Source: Ichthyophis bannanicus
Lineage: Eukaryota > Chordata > Amphibia > Gymnophiona > Ichthyophiidae
Length of the DNA stretch: 64,000 bases
NCBI GenBank assembly: GCA_033557465.1
Contig: CM066033.1
Location: 584,318,438-584,382,437 of the forward strand
Reading direction: 5' to 3'
Shown piece after piece: positions 47,191-58,700 of the stretch. The position numbers and the translations under genes were made by a program. A model generated the notes under the pieces. It saw nothing but the letters and a program-made list of their open reading frames with translations, made no database searches and was not told the DNA's origin. Position 1 is the stretch's first letter; every line of letters starts with the position of its first letter.

Positions 47191-49111
47191 ACAGTGTAGT
47201 GCAGCAGACACAGCCAGTGCCTGTAGGACCAGAGAGTCACAGGTTCAAATCCAAGCTGGGGCTCCTGCCAACCCAGTCCCCATACTTTTACCCACCACTA
47301 AACAGTGAGAGTACAGACACTCCTTTATTGCAGAGAACATAAGTATGGTCCCAACACCTATATTTTACCCAACACCACACTCAAACCATAACAATGGGCA
47401 TTACCTACAGCCGAGTCCTCCAAAGTCAGTCCTGGAGTGCTACAACTCACTCAGGTCATATGTTTTTCCCAGATAGGGACATGTATTCATGTTGGCGGAG
47501 GGGTACAGGTGGTGGAGGGGGCAGTGGCTGCAAACCACAGCAGACAGTGGCCTAGGCCTGTGCAGGCTGGCACCGTCCACCGCAACAGACAGGCTCTGTC
47601 GGATGTACAGTCATGGACTCCCCAAGGAACACAGCACATCTGTGGCAATACGGTGGTGCAGTGCACACAGACAGTGTCTGTAGGAACAGAAGGTCACAGG
47701 TTCAAAGCCCAGCTGGGGCTACTGCCAATCCAATCCACATATTTTTCCTACAACTAAACCATGATAGTAAGGACAAACCTGTATTGCTGAGAACATACGC
47801 ATGGTTAATATGCCTATATTTTACCACACCAAACACAGACACCATAAACAGCCGCATTACCTAGAGCAGAGTCTCCCAAATGCAGTCCTAGAGGGCCCCA
47901 CACCATTCAGGATCCATGCTGCCTCTAATAAAGATGCCTGTGCTGCATATCTATGCACCACCCCCATGATATGCTGATGTAGCTCATGAGGGACAGCATG
48001 AAAACCCGAACAGTGGTTGGAACACCAGGACTGGAGTTGGGACACTCTGCCGTAAAGCAGCAGCCAACAGGGCCAGACACACCCACACACACCCCCACAG
48101 GCCCCATTGGAAGAAAGTAACCACTTGAAACAGGGCTTAATGGCCTGAAACGTACGTCGTGCTTGAACTATCCGACCGCTATTCGAGAGAAAAGTTTGGC
48201 ACATGGAAACTTCACTGGAATATACTGATGAGCTAAGTAAAAAATGTTTTAGTGTTTATAAAAAAAGAAAAATAGAAAAGGCTGTCTGGTGTGATTGGAT
48301 GTCCATTCCAGTCTCCTCCAGTCTCTTCTGACAAAAATTGAGTTTGAATAGGGGTTTCACTTTGTGGGTTTAGTTTTTTCTGTTATTGGTGTTCATGGAG
48401 AGGTAGGACATTGGGCCCTGCCTGTATCTACCAATACTAGCAGTTGCATACCTTAGCACTGCCACCCTACACCTGGGTATATGGTACACAGCTATCAAAC
48501 GTTGCCCATGATAACTGGCAGATATCAATTCCTACGTTAAGCATATTTTGCTCGTTGATCTCCAATGACAACACAGTGGCGCAGTGCACACAGACAGTGT
48601 GTGCAAGAACAGAAGGTCACAGGTTCAAATCCCAGCTGTGTCAGCTACCAACCCAATCCTGTTATTTTACACATGAAGAAAACATGGTAGTAAAGACTGC
48701 CAGGTATTCCTGGGAACAGAAACATGTCTCAAATGCATATATTCAACCCCAATGAACACAAACACCATAAAAAAGCGGTACCTAGAGCAGAGTCTCCCAA
48801 AGGCAGCCCTGGAGGGCCAAACAGCAGTCAGGTTCCATGCTGCCCCTAATGAAGATGCCTGTGCAATGTAAACAGCAATGGTGCAGAATAGCATGTTGCC
48901 AGAGGGGTACCGGTGGTGGAGGGGGCAGTGTGTGCTGGTCACAGCAGGTGGTGGCCCAGCCCCCTCACGTGGGTTCAGTGCACCCCAAAAGACAGTCCCT
49001 GTCTGACAAACAGCCATGGACACCCCAGCACTGTTTCTGTGCTAAGATGGTGGTGCAGCGGATGCAGCCAGTGCCTTTTGGACCAGAAGGTCACCGGTTC
49101 AAAGCCCAGCT
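47191..49111 (+). repeat. Four successive type-2 tRNA-like modules
   Basis: Copies at 47191-47256, 47650-47715, 48571-48637 and 49046-49111 share GTGGTGCAGTGCACACAG and box B-like GGTTCAAATCC or GGTTCAAAGCC. Each is followed by a CAGCTGGGGCTCCTGCC-like run and a CCTGGAGGGCC MITE piece. The short copies have only one each. Confidence 0.65.
47868..48055. repeat. hAT-MITE-like palindromic module in E6, copy 1
   Basis: GTCTCCCAAATGCAGTCC and CCAGGACTGGAGTTGGGA ends, as in E4. A half copy is at 48785-48860. Confidence 0.5.
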
Positions 49112-49263
49112 GGGGCACCTGCCATACCAATACCCACATTTTACACATTGAAGAAAGCATGATAGTAAAGACTGAACCCTTAATGTGGAGGACATAAGCG
49201 TGGGTGAAACACTCATATCTTTCCTTAAATAACACACACCACATAAACATATGCATTGCCTAC

Positions 49264-49470
49264 AGCAGAGTCCCCCAAATGCAGTCCTGGAGGCTAAAAT
49301 ATCCCTCAGGTTGGATGCAGTCTCCAATAAAGATGCCTGTGCTGCAATTCCAGGTCCCGGCCCCATGGTATGCAGAGGTATCATAGGCATATTCATCAGG
49401 GACATCATGAAAACCTGAACAGTGTTTGGCCCACCAGGACTGTAGTTGGGAACCTCTGCCCTAAAGCAGC
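49264..49470. repeat. hAT-MITE-like palindromic module in E6, copy 2
   Basis: GTCCCCCAAATGCAGTCC to CCAGGACTGTAGTTGGGAACC. It is followed by the same downstream block as in E4. Confidence 0.5.
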
Positions 49471-49679
49471 GGCCAACAGGGGCAGAAACACCTGCACCTG
49501 CAGGCCCCATCATCCAAAGTCAAATGCAGAGGCAGGATTTTGGGCCCTGTGTGCATCTCCCAATACTAGCATGTGCATACATTAGCAATGCCACAGTAAA
49601 CACGGGTATACGGTACACAGATATCAAAAGGCTACTATGACTCCTGGCACATAGAAATGCCAAAGTTAAGCACAATCAG

Positions 49680-51160
49680 CTCAATGAGCTGTATCATACC
49701 AACCTCTCTGATGTCTGTGGAATGTCCGAAAGGTCATTTGTCTGACAGAGTCCACCACCCTGGAGAATGACACCAACGGTTCCGCCTAACATAGCCATGC
49801 CTGCACCGTGCCCAGTAATGGCGCGGTTGCCAGGGCTGCCAAATACCTCTACAGCTGCTCAATGCTGCCATAGGTGTGGGGAGTGTGTGTCTGTCCATCC
49901 AGTGTATGGTGGTTGACAAAACCCTCCGCAGCCCAAGCTGATAGCACTGTTCCATTATTGGCCTGCCAATGTGCATAATGAGTAGCAAGGCACTGTGGGT
50001 ATAGCCCAGGCAGGGTGGCATGAGCAGGATGCAACTGCACAGGGCATAGGGCAATGGCTGGGACATTGTAGTGCCTGGCCACCACCTGCACAGACATGGT
50101 GTCCACAGCATGTCCTGCTGGGAGGTCACTCTCACCCTGACCCAGCAGTGACCACAGCATGGCTAGGTTCCGCCATTGTGGCATATAGTAGGTCTTTCAT
50201 GTGATGTATATGGCTTCTGTAGTTCTGGGGCCCAATTGCTGAGTTAACTGCCTGGTGGGAGCATGCACAATGGACTAGCTAGCGGACTGTTTGCAGTTAG
50301 TGTGTGTATGGCTGGAACACCTTGCAGGGTTCAGCAGCTGGGGACTCACTGTGCTCGCTGCTGGAAAATGTCAGAAGGTGGTGTGGTGTGGCGTTTCAAG
50401 GCCTAGCATCTGTCTGTGCATGAAGTATGGATGCGTACAGCACTGTAGAAGGTGCTCTGTCGGTTCCTCCAACCGCAGCTGGACTGAGGTTGATGGCCCT
50501 GTCTGCCGCTGCCACCATTGCAGGGATATAGAATGTGGATCTGTTTTTGGGGGATCCTGGGTTCCAGAGGGCAGGTTCGGTGGGCTGACACACTCTGCCT
50601 AGGTGTCCATACAGCTCCTTTCCTTGCACATACATCATGTGGCCATGGCACCCACACAGGATATGCACTATTCCATGGGCATCGTAGTCCACAAGGCCCA
50701 GATGTGACTGGGATATATAGATGGACAGAGATGTACCAAAGGTGTGTCTGATTGAGCAACCTATCAAACATTGGCACACATTGGACCTGAGGTACAGGCC
50801 ATCTCAGCCAGGACATGTGATGTGCGCCCCACCTCACCCTCAGGGTGAGCACAGGCCCCCCACACTGAGACGGTCTGTAGCCACTCTGTAGCAGCAACAC
50901 AGAAGGTCTGTACCCACCACTAGGCCTAGGTGCTGTGGGGGTGCACACCCCATCCTCGTAAAATCTGTAGACTGCTGCTTTGCATGTGCAGTGCATCATG
51001 GGTGCGAGTGGAGCACCCCTACCCTGTTAAGCACAACACACAGTCTGCAGACGTTATATTGTAGCCAGCCAGACTTCTTCTCACACATATAGAGCTGTAG
51101 TCCAGTGGTGAATGCAATGCCTGTGAAGCAACAGATTGTTGTTTCAAATCCCTAGTGCGG
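49680..51160 (+). repeat. Conserved non-coding block shared with E2 and E4
   Basis: The sequence matches about 27.96-29.52 kb in E4 with few gaps. Several short frames overlap it but none is conserved between copies, so I read it as non-coding. Confidence 0.55.
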
Positions 51161-51337
51161 TTACGCAGCAAACATTTTTAGATAGGCACATTGCTGCATA
51201 TACTGTGCTAGTCAGCATCAGTGCTGTTTACTTTGCACAAACTGGCCATACATTGAACAGGGCATTGTAACATGGAGATAACTATTCTACAGGGTACATG
51301 GGGGCTGCCTGGGGCAGTATGTGTGTAATGTCATGTA

Positions 51338-51454
51338 GTACTGCCAACAGAGAAACCATCACAGTGCTGTAACCCTAGGCTGCCCTATAAGGTGGCTTAT
51401 GGGGCACCTGAGGCTTACAGCACTGTGAGGATCCTAGAGCTGCCACCACTAATT
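51338..51454. repeat. Short palindromic hairpin (E6 version)
   Basis: CACAGTGCTGTAACCCTAGG and GAGGCTTACAGCACTGTG pair around CCCTATAAGGTGGCTTATGGGGC. It is the reduced counterpart of the arrays in E2 and E4. Confidence 0.6.
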
Positions 51455-51864
51455 TCCATTAAAACACCCATCATTGGCTGCACCCACAAATAACCCCACT
51501 GTGGACGGAAACACACATCCTCTGGCTTCACAGGCAGCGAGGTGAGCTGTGGGACACAGCTCTATAGCTGAGAACAGATGCCTGGCTGGCTAAAGAGGAA
51601 ATCCTGCAGACTGTGTGCTGCGGTTATCAGGGGTGCGTTGATACAGTAGGAACAATGCTTCACTGCACATGACGTTTATAGCACTGTAAGGGTGTTGCTC
51701 CTGGCAGTACATATGTAATGTAGAAAGGAGACTGCCGCAAGTAACACTGTTGCAACGTAAGAAGATATATGCCGCACGCAGCACCAATGTACATTAAAAG
51801 CACTATGCCTAAGTTGGCACTGCTGTATAATAATGTGTGCTGCCTGAGACACGTAATCCAGAGC

Positions 51865-51932
51865 CCCACTGGATAATTGAACCCATGACCCCTGGTTTAG
51901 CAGTCCATGTAACAACCATTGTGCTACACCTC
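51865..51932 (-). repeat. tRNA-like module at the A-type junction of E6
   Basis: The box A complement CCATTGTGCTA is at 51916-51926. The box B region is altered (GGATAATTGAACCC). About 60 bp of A-end sequence follows before the element departs from the short copies. Confidence 0.5.
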
Positions 51933-52439
51933 TGCCACCGGGACTGTATGCCAGCACACATAGTAAAGGATAACATGCAGTAAGGTGGCAGGCCGACCTA
52001 CATCACCTCATAATGGTCAGCACGCAACCTATTGTGCATGTGCAATGTTCAAATATGGTGCATCCCCCACCCCCCTATGGCAACCCCCACATCCTTGCAG
52101 GGCACACATGGAGATGCACCACTGAACATACTCCAGGGGCACACACAACCCCAAATTACCAGGGTGTCTGATTGCTGACGCTGATGGTTTGTCAGCACCC
52201 CTTGTTATAAGTGTCCTGGCAGTACCTGCTATGTGACACACATAGCACACCTCATCAGACAATGCACTAGCAATCAGTGGATATGTGTCCATAGGTTCAA
52301 GACCACACTGTGTAAACAAGAATAATCCATAATAATGTAAGTGCTCTTTTGTACATGAGAGACACATCGGCGCTATGTGTGGCTGCAGAGATCAGTAGAC
52401 ATACTGTTGTCGACACCCTACCCAGTGTGGCAGAAAGAT

Positions 52440-52604
52440 GCGTGCATTTGCAATGTGCAAATTCCTGCCACGCAGCCATGCGGAACGCAATAGAGCGCCT
52501 ATCTCTGTCGCGTAGCCATGCGGCACGCATGTGCGCGAGCTGCTATGCACAAATGCGGAAGTTGCGTCACGTGCGTCACCGCGTCTATATGTGCAGACAG
52601 GAAA
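52440..52604 (+). promoter_or_regulatory. CpG-rich promoter candidate before SANT-like gene
   Basis: Many GCATGCGG/GCACGC motifs, CGGAAGT (ETS type), TGCGTCACGTG (CRE/E-box type) and a TATAT at about 52585 lie in 165 bp just before an ATG in good context (AAAATGG). The CpG content contrasts with the flanks. Confidence 0.45.
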
Positions 52605-52790
52605 ATGGCGTCCCGAAGTAGGAAGCCAGCATTCAGTCGCCGCCAGCTGCGCCACCTGGCGACATTGATAGGGCCCAAGCTGCACAAGCTGTTCCCAGGG
52701 GCCTCCAGCGGAAGGGACACAGGAAAGGTGCGGAGGGCCTGGGAGCGCATCACAAGGCAGTACAACCGTGTGGCCGAGAACCAACGGGAG
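52605..52790 (+). other. Exon 1 of SANT/Myb-like gene
   Basis: It codes for 62 residues, from MASRSRKPAF to NRVAENQRE. Followed by GTAAGTGTATGG, a strong 5' splice site. Confidence 0.7.
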
Positions 52791-55700
52791 GTAAGTGTAT
52801 GGCCACAGGTCATAATAACCATATACACAGACAGGGGTGATTGCAGCTGTCCATGCTGCTGTGTGTAGGTAGTCTACATCAGTAAAGTGCAGCAGGTGAA
52901 ACCACATGTAGAAATCTCTATGTAGCACATCTGAGTAGTTTGCCATGTACCCAGGTGTTGACGGACGTGGTCACATAGGGCATGATGCCATCCTGGAGTC
53001 ATGGCATCTACTGCTGTTGATGTGCTACAACACACTGTAACACAGCTAGCCCATAGATTTGCCTAAGGAGGGTCTGGAAACATCATGTGCTGATGGCGGG
53101 ATCTGCATCTGCAGGGTAACACATATGGGCAATCCTCAGGGGTTGTGAAACGTGCATCACATGGTCTGTCAGACACCCTGGAGATATGGGGTTGTTTGCC
53201 AATGTTGTTCAAGGCAACCCCCCTATCCCCAGGAGCCCTGAGAGCCCATCAGAGTGGGCCCTCCATCACCCTGGTGCTATGGGGTTGTTTGCCAATGTTG
53301 TTTGATGCAACCCCCCTATCCCCAGGAGCCCTGAGAGCCCATCAGAGTGGGCCCTAAGTCACCCTGGAGATATGGGGTTGTTTGCCAGTGTTGTTCAAGG
53401 CAACCCCCCTATCCCCAGGAGTACAGAGAGGACATCAAAGTAGGCCCTCAGTCACCCTGGAGATATGGGGATGTTTGCTAATGTTGTTTAACACATCCCC
53501 CCTATCCCCAGGAGTACAGAGAGCCCATCAACGTAGCCCCACAGTCACCCTGGAGATATGGGGATGTTTGACAATGTTGTTTAACACATCCCCCCTATCC
53601 CCAGGAGTACAGAGAGCCCATCAAAGTAGGCCCACAGTCACCCTGGAGATATGGGGATGTTTGACAATGTTGTCTAACACATCCCCCCTATCCCCAGGAG
53701 TACAGAGAGGCCATCAAAGTAGGCCTACTGTCACCCTGGAGATATGTGGATGTTTGCTAATGTTGTTTAACACATCCCCCCTATCCCCAGGAGCCCTGAG
53801 AGGCCATCAAAGTAGGCCCACAGTCACCCTGGAGATATGGGGATGTTTGACAATGTTGTCTAACACATCCCCCCTATCCCCGGAGTACAGAGAGGCCATC
53901 AAAGTAGGCCCACAGTCACCCTGGAGATATGGGGATGTTTGCTAATGTTGTTTAACACATCCCCCCTATCCCCAGGAGCCCTGAGAGGCCATCAAAGTAG
54001 GCCCACAGTCACCCAAGAGATATGGGGATGTTTGACAATGTTGTTTAACACACCCACCCTATCCCCAGGAGTACAGAGGGCCCATCAAAGTAGGCCCACA
54101 GTCACCCTGGTGCTATGGGGTCGTTTGCCAGTGTTGTTTAATAGATCCCCCCTATCCCCAGGAGTATAGGCAGCCCATCAAAGTGGGCCCCCAGTCACCC
54201 TGGTGCTATGGGGTCGTTTGCCAATGTTGTTTAATACATCCCCCCTATCCCCTGGAGTACAGGGAGCCCATCAGAGTGGGCCCCCAGTCACCCTGGTGCT
54301 ATGGGGTCGTTTGCCAATGTTGTTTAATACATCCCCCCTATCCCCAGGAGTACAGGGAGCCCATCAGAATGGGCCCCCAGTCACCCTGGTGCTATGGGGT
54401 CGTTTGCCAATGTTGTTTAATAGATCCCCCCCTATCCCCAGGAGTACAGGGAGCCCATCAGAGTGGGCTCCCAGTCACCCTGGTGCTATGGGGTCATTTG
54501 CCAATGTTGTTTAATACATCCCCCCTATCCCCAGGAGTACAGGGAGCCCATCAGAGTGGGCCCCCAGTCACCCTGGTGCTATGGTGCAGTGTGCCTATGC
54601 TGTTGAATCCATTCTCCCCATCTCCAGGAGGCCTGATACCTGCGTATGCTTTCCGTGGAAACACCCTGCTGCTATGTTGTATTTCGCTGCTGAGGTGCTG
54701 TAGGACACCCAAGACCCAGGGGGCCCGAGAGCTGACTGTAACTGAGGGTATGTCAGTCAGATATGTTCCTAGGCTATGGTGGGTAGGTTGCACATCTCAC
54801 ACAGTCCATGGGGTCCTCAGCTCGGCACACACACCGTAGATGTACCCAGATGATCAGGTAGATGCAGATGTGGATGTGCATAAACAAAACCTCACCCACA
54901 TTAACTAAGAGATCCAATTCCTAAGGTCTGTAACAGAGACATGTCCCCAGCAATGCATGGTGAGTCAGGTCACACATCTTCCCAGCCCCCAGGCAGCACA
55001 CACCTGTTTGCAGATGAATATCACAGATGTTGTTGGAAGGATACATGCACCTGTTCATGTTGCACACCACAGACTGAAACCCACACATGAGCAGAGGTGG
55101 CAATAGGTCATAGCTGATGCAAAGGCCCCTGCCCCATAGTGTTTGCAGTCACACCTCCCATAACCAACGAGGGCCGAGGTCAGAGGAACATAACAACATC
55201 CGATAGGCCTAAATGTGAAAGATGCACGTCCACCATTAGCAGTATGCTGCGTGCAACAGTGGCCAAATAGGTCAGACGTACCTACCATTATCCCCATGAC
55301 AGACAGGTCACACAGCGCCTGTAGTGTGTCAAACATTGCTATCCATGGACTTGTACAAAGCCACATGTCATGGACGTGGCCCCTGGTAAGGTGTATATGG
55401 CCACCCACCGAACGTCCCATGTATGGTCACATCACCCATGTGTGCTGGGATAACATTTTGCCACTGGGTGTGTGTTGGATGACATGTCTAGATAATGTCA
55501 CCCCAAATGTGTAAAACATACCACATACAGGGTTAGGGGGGGAGAAGGATGGACATCATGTTTGACAACCATAACGTGGCAGGGCTACACCATGTCAGTC
55601 AAGGGGGCCACAGGGGAATGGACTGGTGCATTCAGGGTGCCATGCCCAAAACACATAGGTGTCACTGCACACATGCCCAGACCCACAGCTATGCATGCAG

Positions 55701-58700
55701 GTGGCACTGGGGACAGCTAATCACCAGGGACAAGCAGCGATTAGTTGTCACATGTCGGTATTGTCTGCCCTGTTGCAGCCTGTGTGTGACCACTCCACAG
55801 CGGCCAATGGGGAAGCATATGGGAGCATCACACAGCGCCTGTGTGCTGCCCTGATTCCTCTCCCAAATGCTGCTCCCCAGTTCATCATGTTATGCCAAAC
55901 CAGCAGGTCATTGTTCCTGTGAGCGCAAAACACCTCAATGGTATTGCCACTCCTGTGTCTGCGCCTGCCGACATCTTCCCTACCGGTAACAATGGTGTAT
56001 GTTAACTCCCATCCCTAGGAGCTGTGTTGACCTCACCCAAACAAAATACCAGGAGTAGAGTGAAAACGTCCTTTGAACGTCTCCCCTTGATTTGTGCATA
56101 GGCCGTAAATCCACTGTCATCATGGAAAATTAATCCATGTTTCTGAAGACATGTGCAAAATGTGCCGGTAGCTCCTCTGTCACTGACAACCATGTTTGCT
56201 GTCCCGAATGCCTAGGGCCCACTCACTCAATGTCTGATTGTTTGACATGTGGGATGGCATACAAGAGTGGTTGGCCAAACGGAGCAGCCAAGCTCAATAC
56301 CCACGACCACACTGACGTGGCTGTGGTGGCAGCCATGTCACCAGGGAAGTGACCTCCCCCCTGTGCATCCCATGGAGCCAAACCAACAGCTGGCCGGTTC
56401 TGAGAGGGTCCTACCCCCTCCAAACATCGGGATGCCCCGGCGTTGCCCGTGAGGAACGCACTATGGCCAAAAAGCCCTGGAGGAATCCCCAGTCTCCACA
56501 CGCCATTTTGTGGCCACAGCAAGGTCTGGAGGCCGTAACCTCGTCTGACCCCCCTTGGGCCATGCTCCTGGGTACTGGCTGGGGCCAGTACCACTACACA
56601 GGCATAGCCAGTGTCACTGGACCAGAGGATGCTGGCCACCAAACGCTGTCCTGCGGCTATCCTGGGGCATCAAGGTCCTCGTTACCACCCCAGACCACAC
56701 ACATTGTGTCACCAGAACCCACACAGATTCGGGTCACAGCATGGGCAAACGGACCATCAGTGCTGATGGGTGCAGTCTGTGACACACTGGTACCAGGTCA
56801 CCCATGTACCCACGCTTCTCAGTACCAGAATCACACTAAGTCTGAGCGCCCAGTGACATATATGTCCAATCCTCTGAGGGGCCTGGTGACTGTGACAGCT
56901 CCGAGGGTACTAATGTAAGTCTCCAGGAGGGGCCTGCATGTCCCATGAGTCTATTGCCATCGCCTGAGGATATGTCCCACCAGGATCTGCACAGACATGT
57001 AGTCAGGGTCCACACCGGTCCAGTGGCAACTGAATCAAAGCACAGGCCACAGGATCCAGACAATCACCAATATCCCCAGACGCCAAGGGTGGCGTCAACC
57101 CTGCCACGACATCAGAACGTAATGGATACTCTACTGAAAAGGATGGGATACACCTCTCAAAACCTCCCCATATGGCCACTAGCAGGATAATATCTACCCT
57201 GAGACCTGCGTCACCAGCCTCCCAAATAACATAGCCCCCTCAGCACTCTATTGTGGTGGGTTACGCTATGATGAGAATATACTGTCACAGATGACATGCC
57301 GTCAACCCTTCTGGCAGGGGCACAGGAACGTAGATGCCTTGGGTTGCCATGCCTGCCATGCATCCCTGCTGTCAGCCAGGATATTGTCCAAAATCATGTA
57401 GATGGGTACGGTTCTGATGGAGCTCGCACTACATCTATAACTCCTACGTCCGCCCCTCCCGTATGACAGAGGAAGGGTATATGTAGCACCTGTCAGGCAT
57501 GCCCAGACAAAGCCAACTGTTGCCAACAGGGTACCATTGGACTGGTTTGAGGGCACAGGCTGAGTCTTCACCATTGCCATTGTGTCATAGACACGTGCCT
57601 GGCTTGCAGCCGCCGAACTGGAACACTGTATACAGGATAAACTGTGCTACACCCCCTGTACTCATTGCAACCTGTCAGGGACATGGTGGCAGCAAACATC
57701 CAAAGAAGTGGATGATGACAGGCCCACTCTGAACAGGCTGTCCAGGATCTGCAATCCTGCAAAGGGGAAAGCCGACAAAGACACCTCCATGTCCAGAACC
57801 AACGGATGCTAGCAGTCATATGCCCAGCATGGACCACCCTCTGCCCAATCTGATGAAAAGGGTCACTAATCTACGGAGCCACCAAATTTGCGAGCCACCC
57901 AGCTGTAGCAGACACAGCAGCGTCAGCCTCCACAGGGCCTTGGGGTCCTTGATAAGGTACATGCCCCCCCCCCTTGGCCATCCACGTAAAACATATGCCA
58001 ACAATCCCATGAGGTCTATGTCACCGCATGCACGGATGGTGGGACAGACAATCGGAACCCTAGACTCTGTCCATCATAGGAGGTGCCACAGGCCACTTTC
58101 CCGAAGCCTCCCCTCCCCACAACAGAACAGAAGGTCAGTTCCCACAAACGCACCCCAAATGGTCCCAGAGGTAAAGCGTTACCTAGTTCAGGAGGGGTAC
58201 AAGTGGGAACACCTCCACAACAGGGTTCTGTGTTTCACAGCCCCTATCTCCACATAACTGAGACAACAGGAGGGCACAGACACATCTGAGCTCCCACAGA
58301 ACTGGGCAGGTTATGCTTCATAGAGATGTACACATGCCATGAAATAGGAAACGTATCCCCATACCCCCACAGTCCTGACTGGCCCCCATCCACAGTTCAC
58401 AAGGATGCCTACACCCATGTGCACAGCCACCAAATACCCCGTAAGTTTACTGGGTTTTGGCTTTCAGGGAGGGCACTATCACTACAAAGCCCACCCCCTG
58501 GGCCCGGCTGCAGCACCCAGAGTATGCACAAGGTGCATGGCTGGGGGAGCTGCCCTTCCCCGTACAAGGGAGACATGTGTATAACCACACCTGGATGAGT
58601 GGCCCATCTGGACAGAGTCAAAGACTGAGGACCGGTCCACTCTCCCTCTCACACACCACGTGTATGGCAAGATGTATGCCGTCTCAGAGATCGCAGGGCA

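Noticed and set aside
1648..51932. Box A/box B modules as functional tRNA genes
   Set aside because: The acceptor and T stems do not pair and the anticodon arm is not recognisable. They are tRNA-like or tRNA-derived at most.
53160..54630. CRISPR-like array
   Set aside because: Units are contiguous 93-bp minisatellite repeats without unique spacers, in a vertebrate sequence.
53145..54839. Long open frames of 187 and 218 codons with repeated EYREPIKVGPQSPW-like units, as a repeat protein gene
   Set aside because: They are the 93-bp array read in frame. 93 is a multiple of three, so openness is automatic, and there is no start context or codon bias. Kept only as a possible splice product in the findings.
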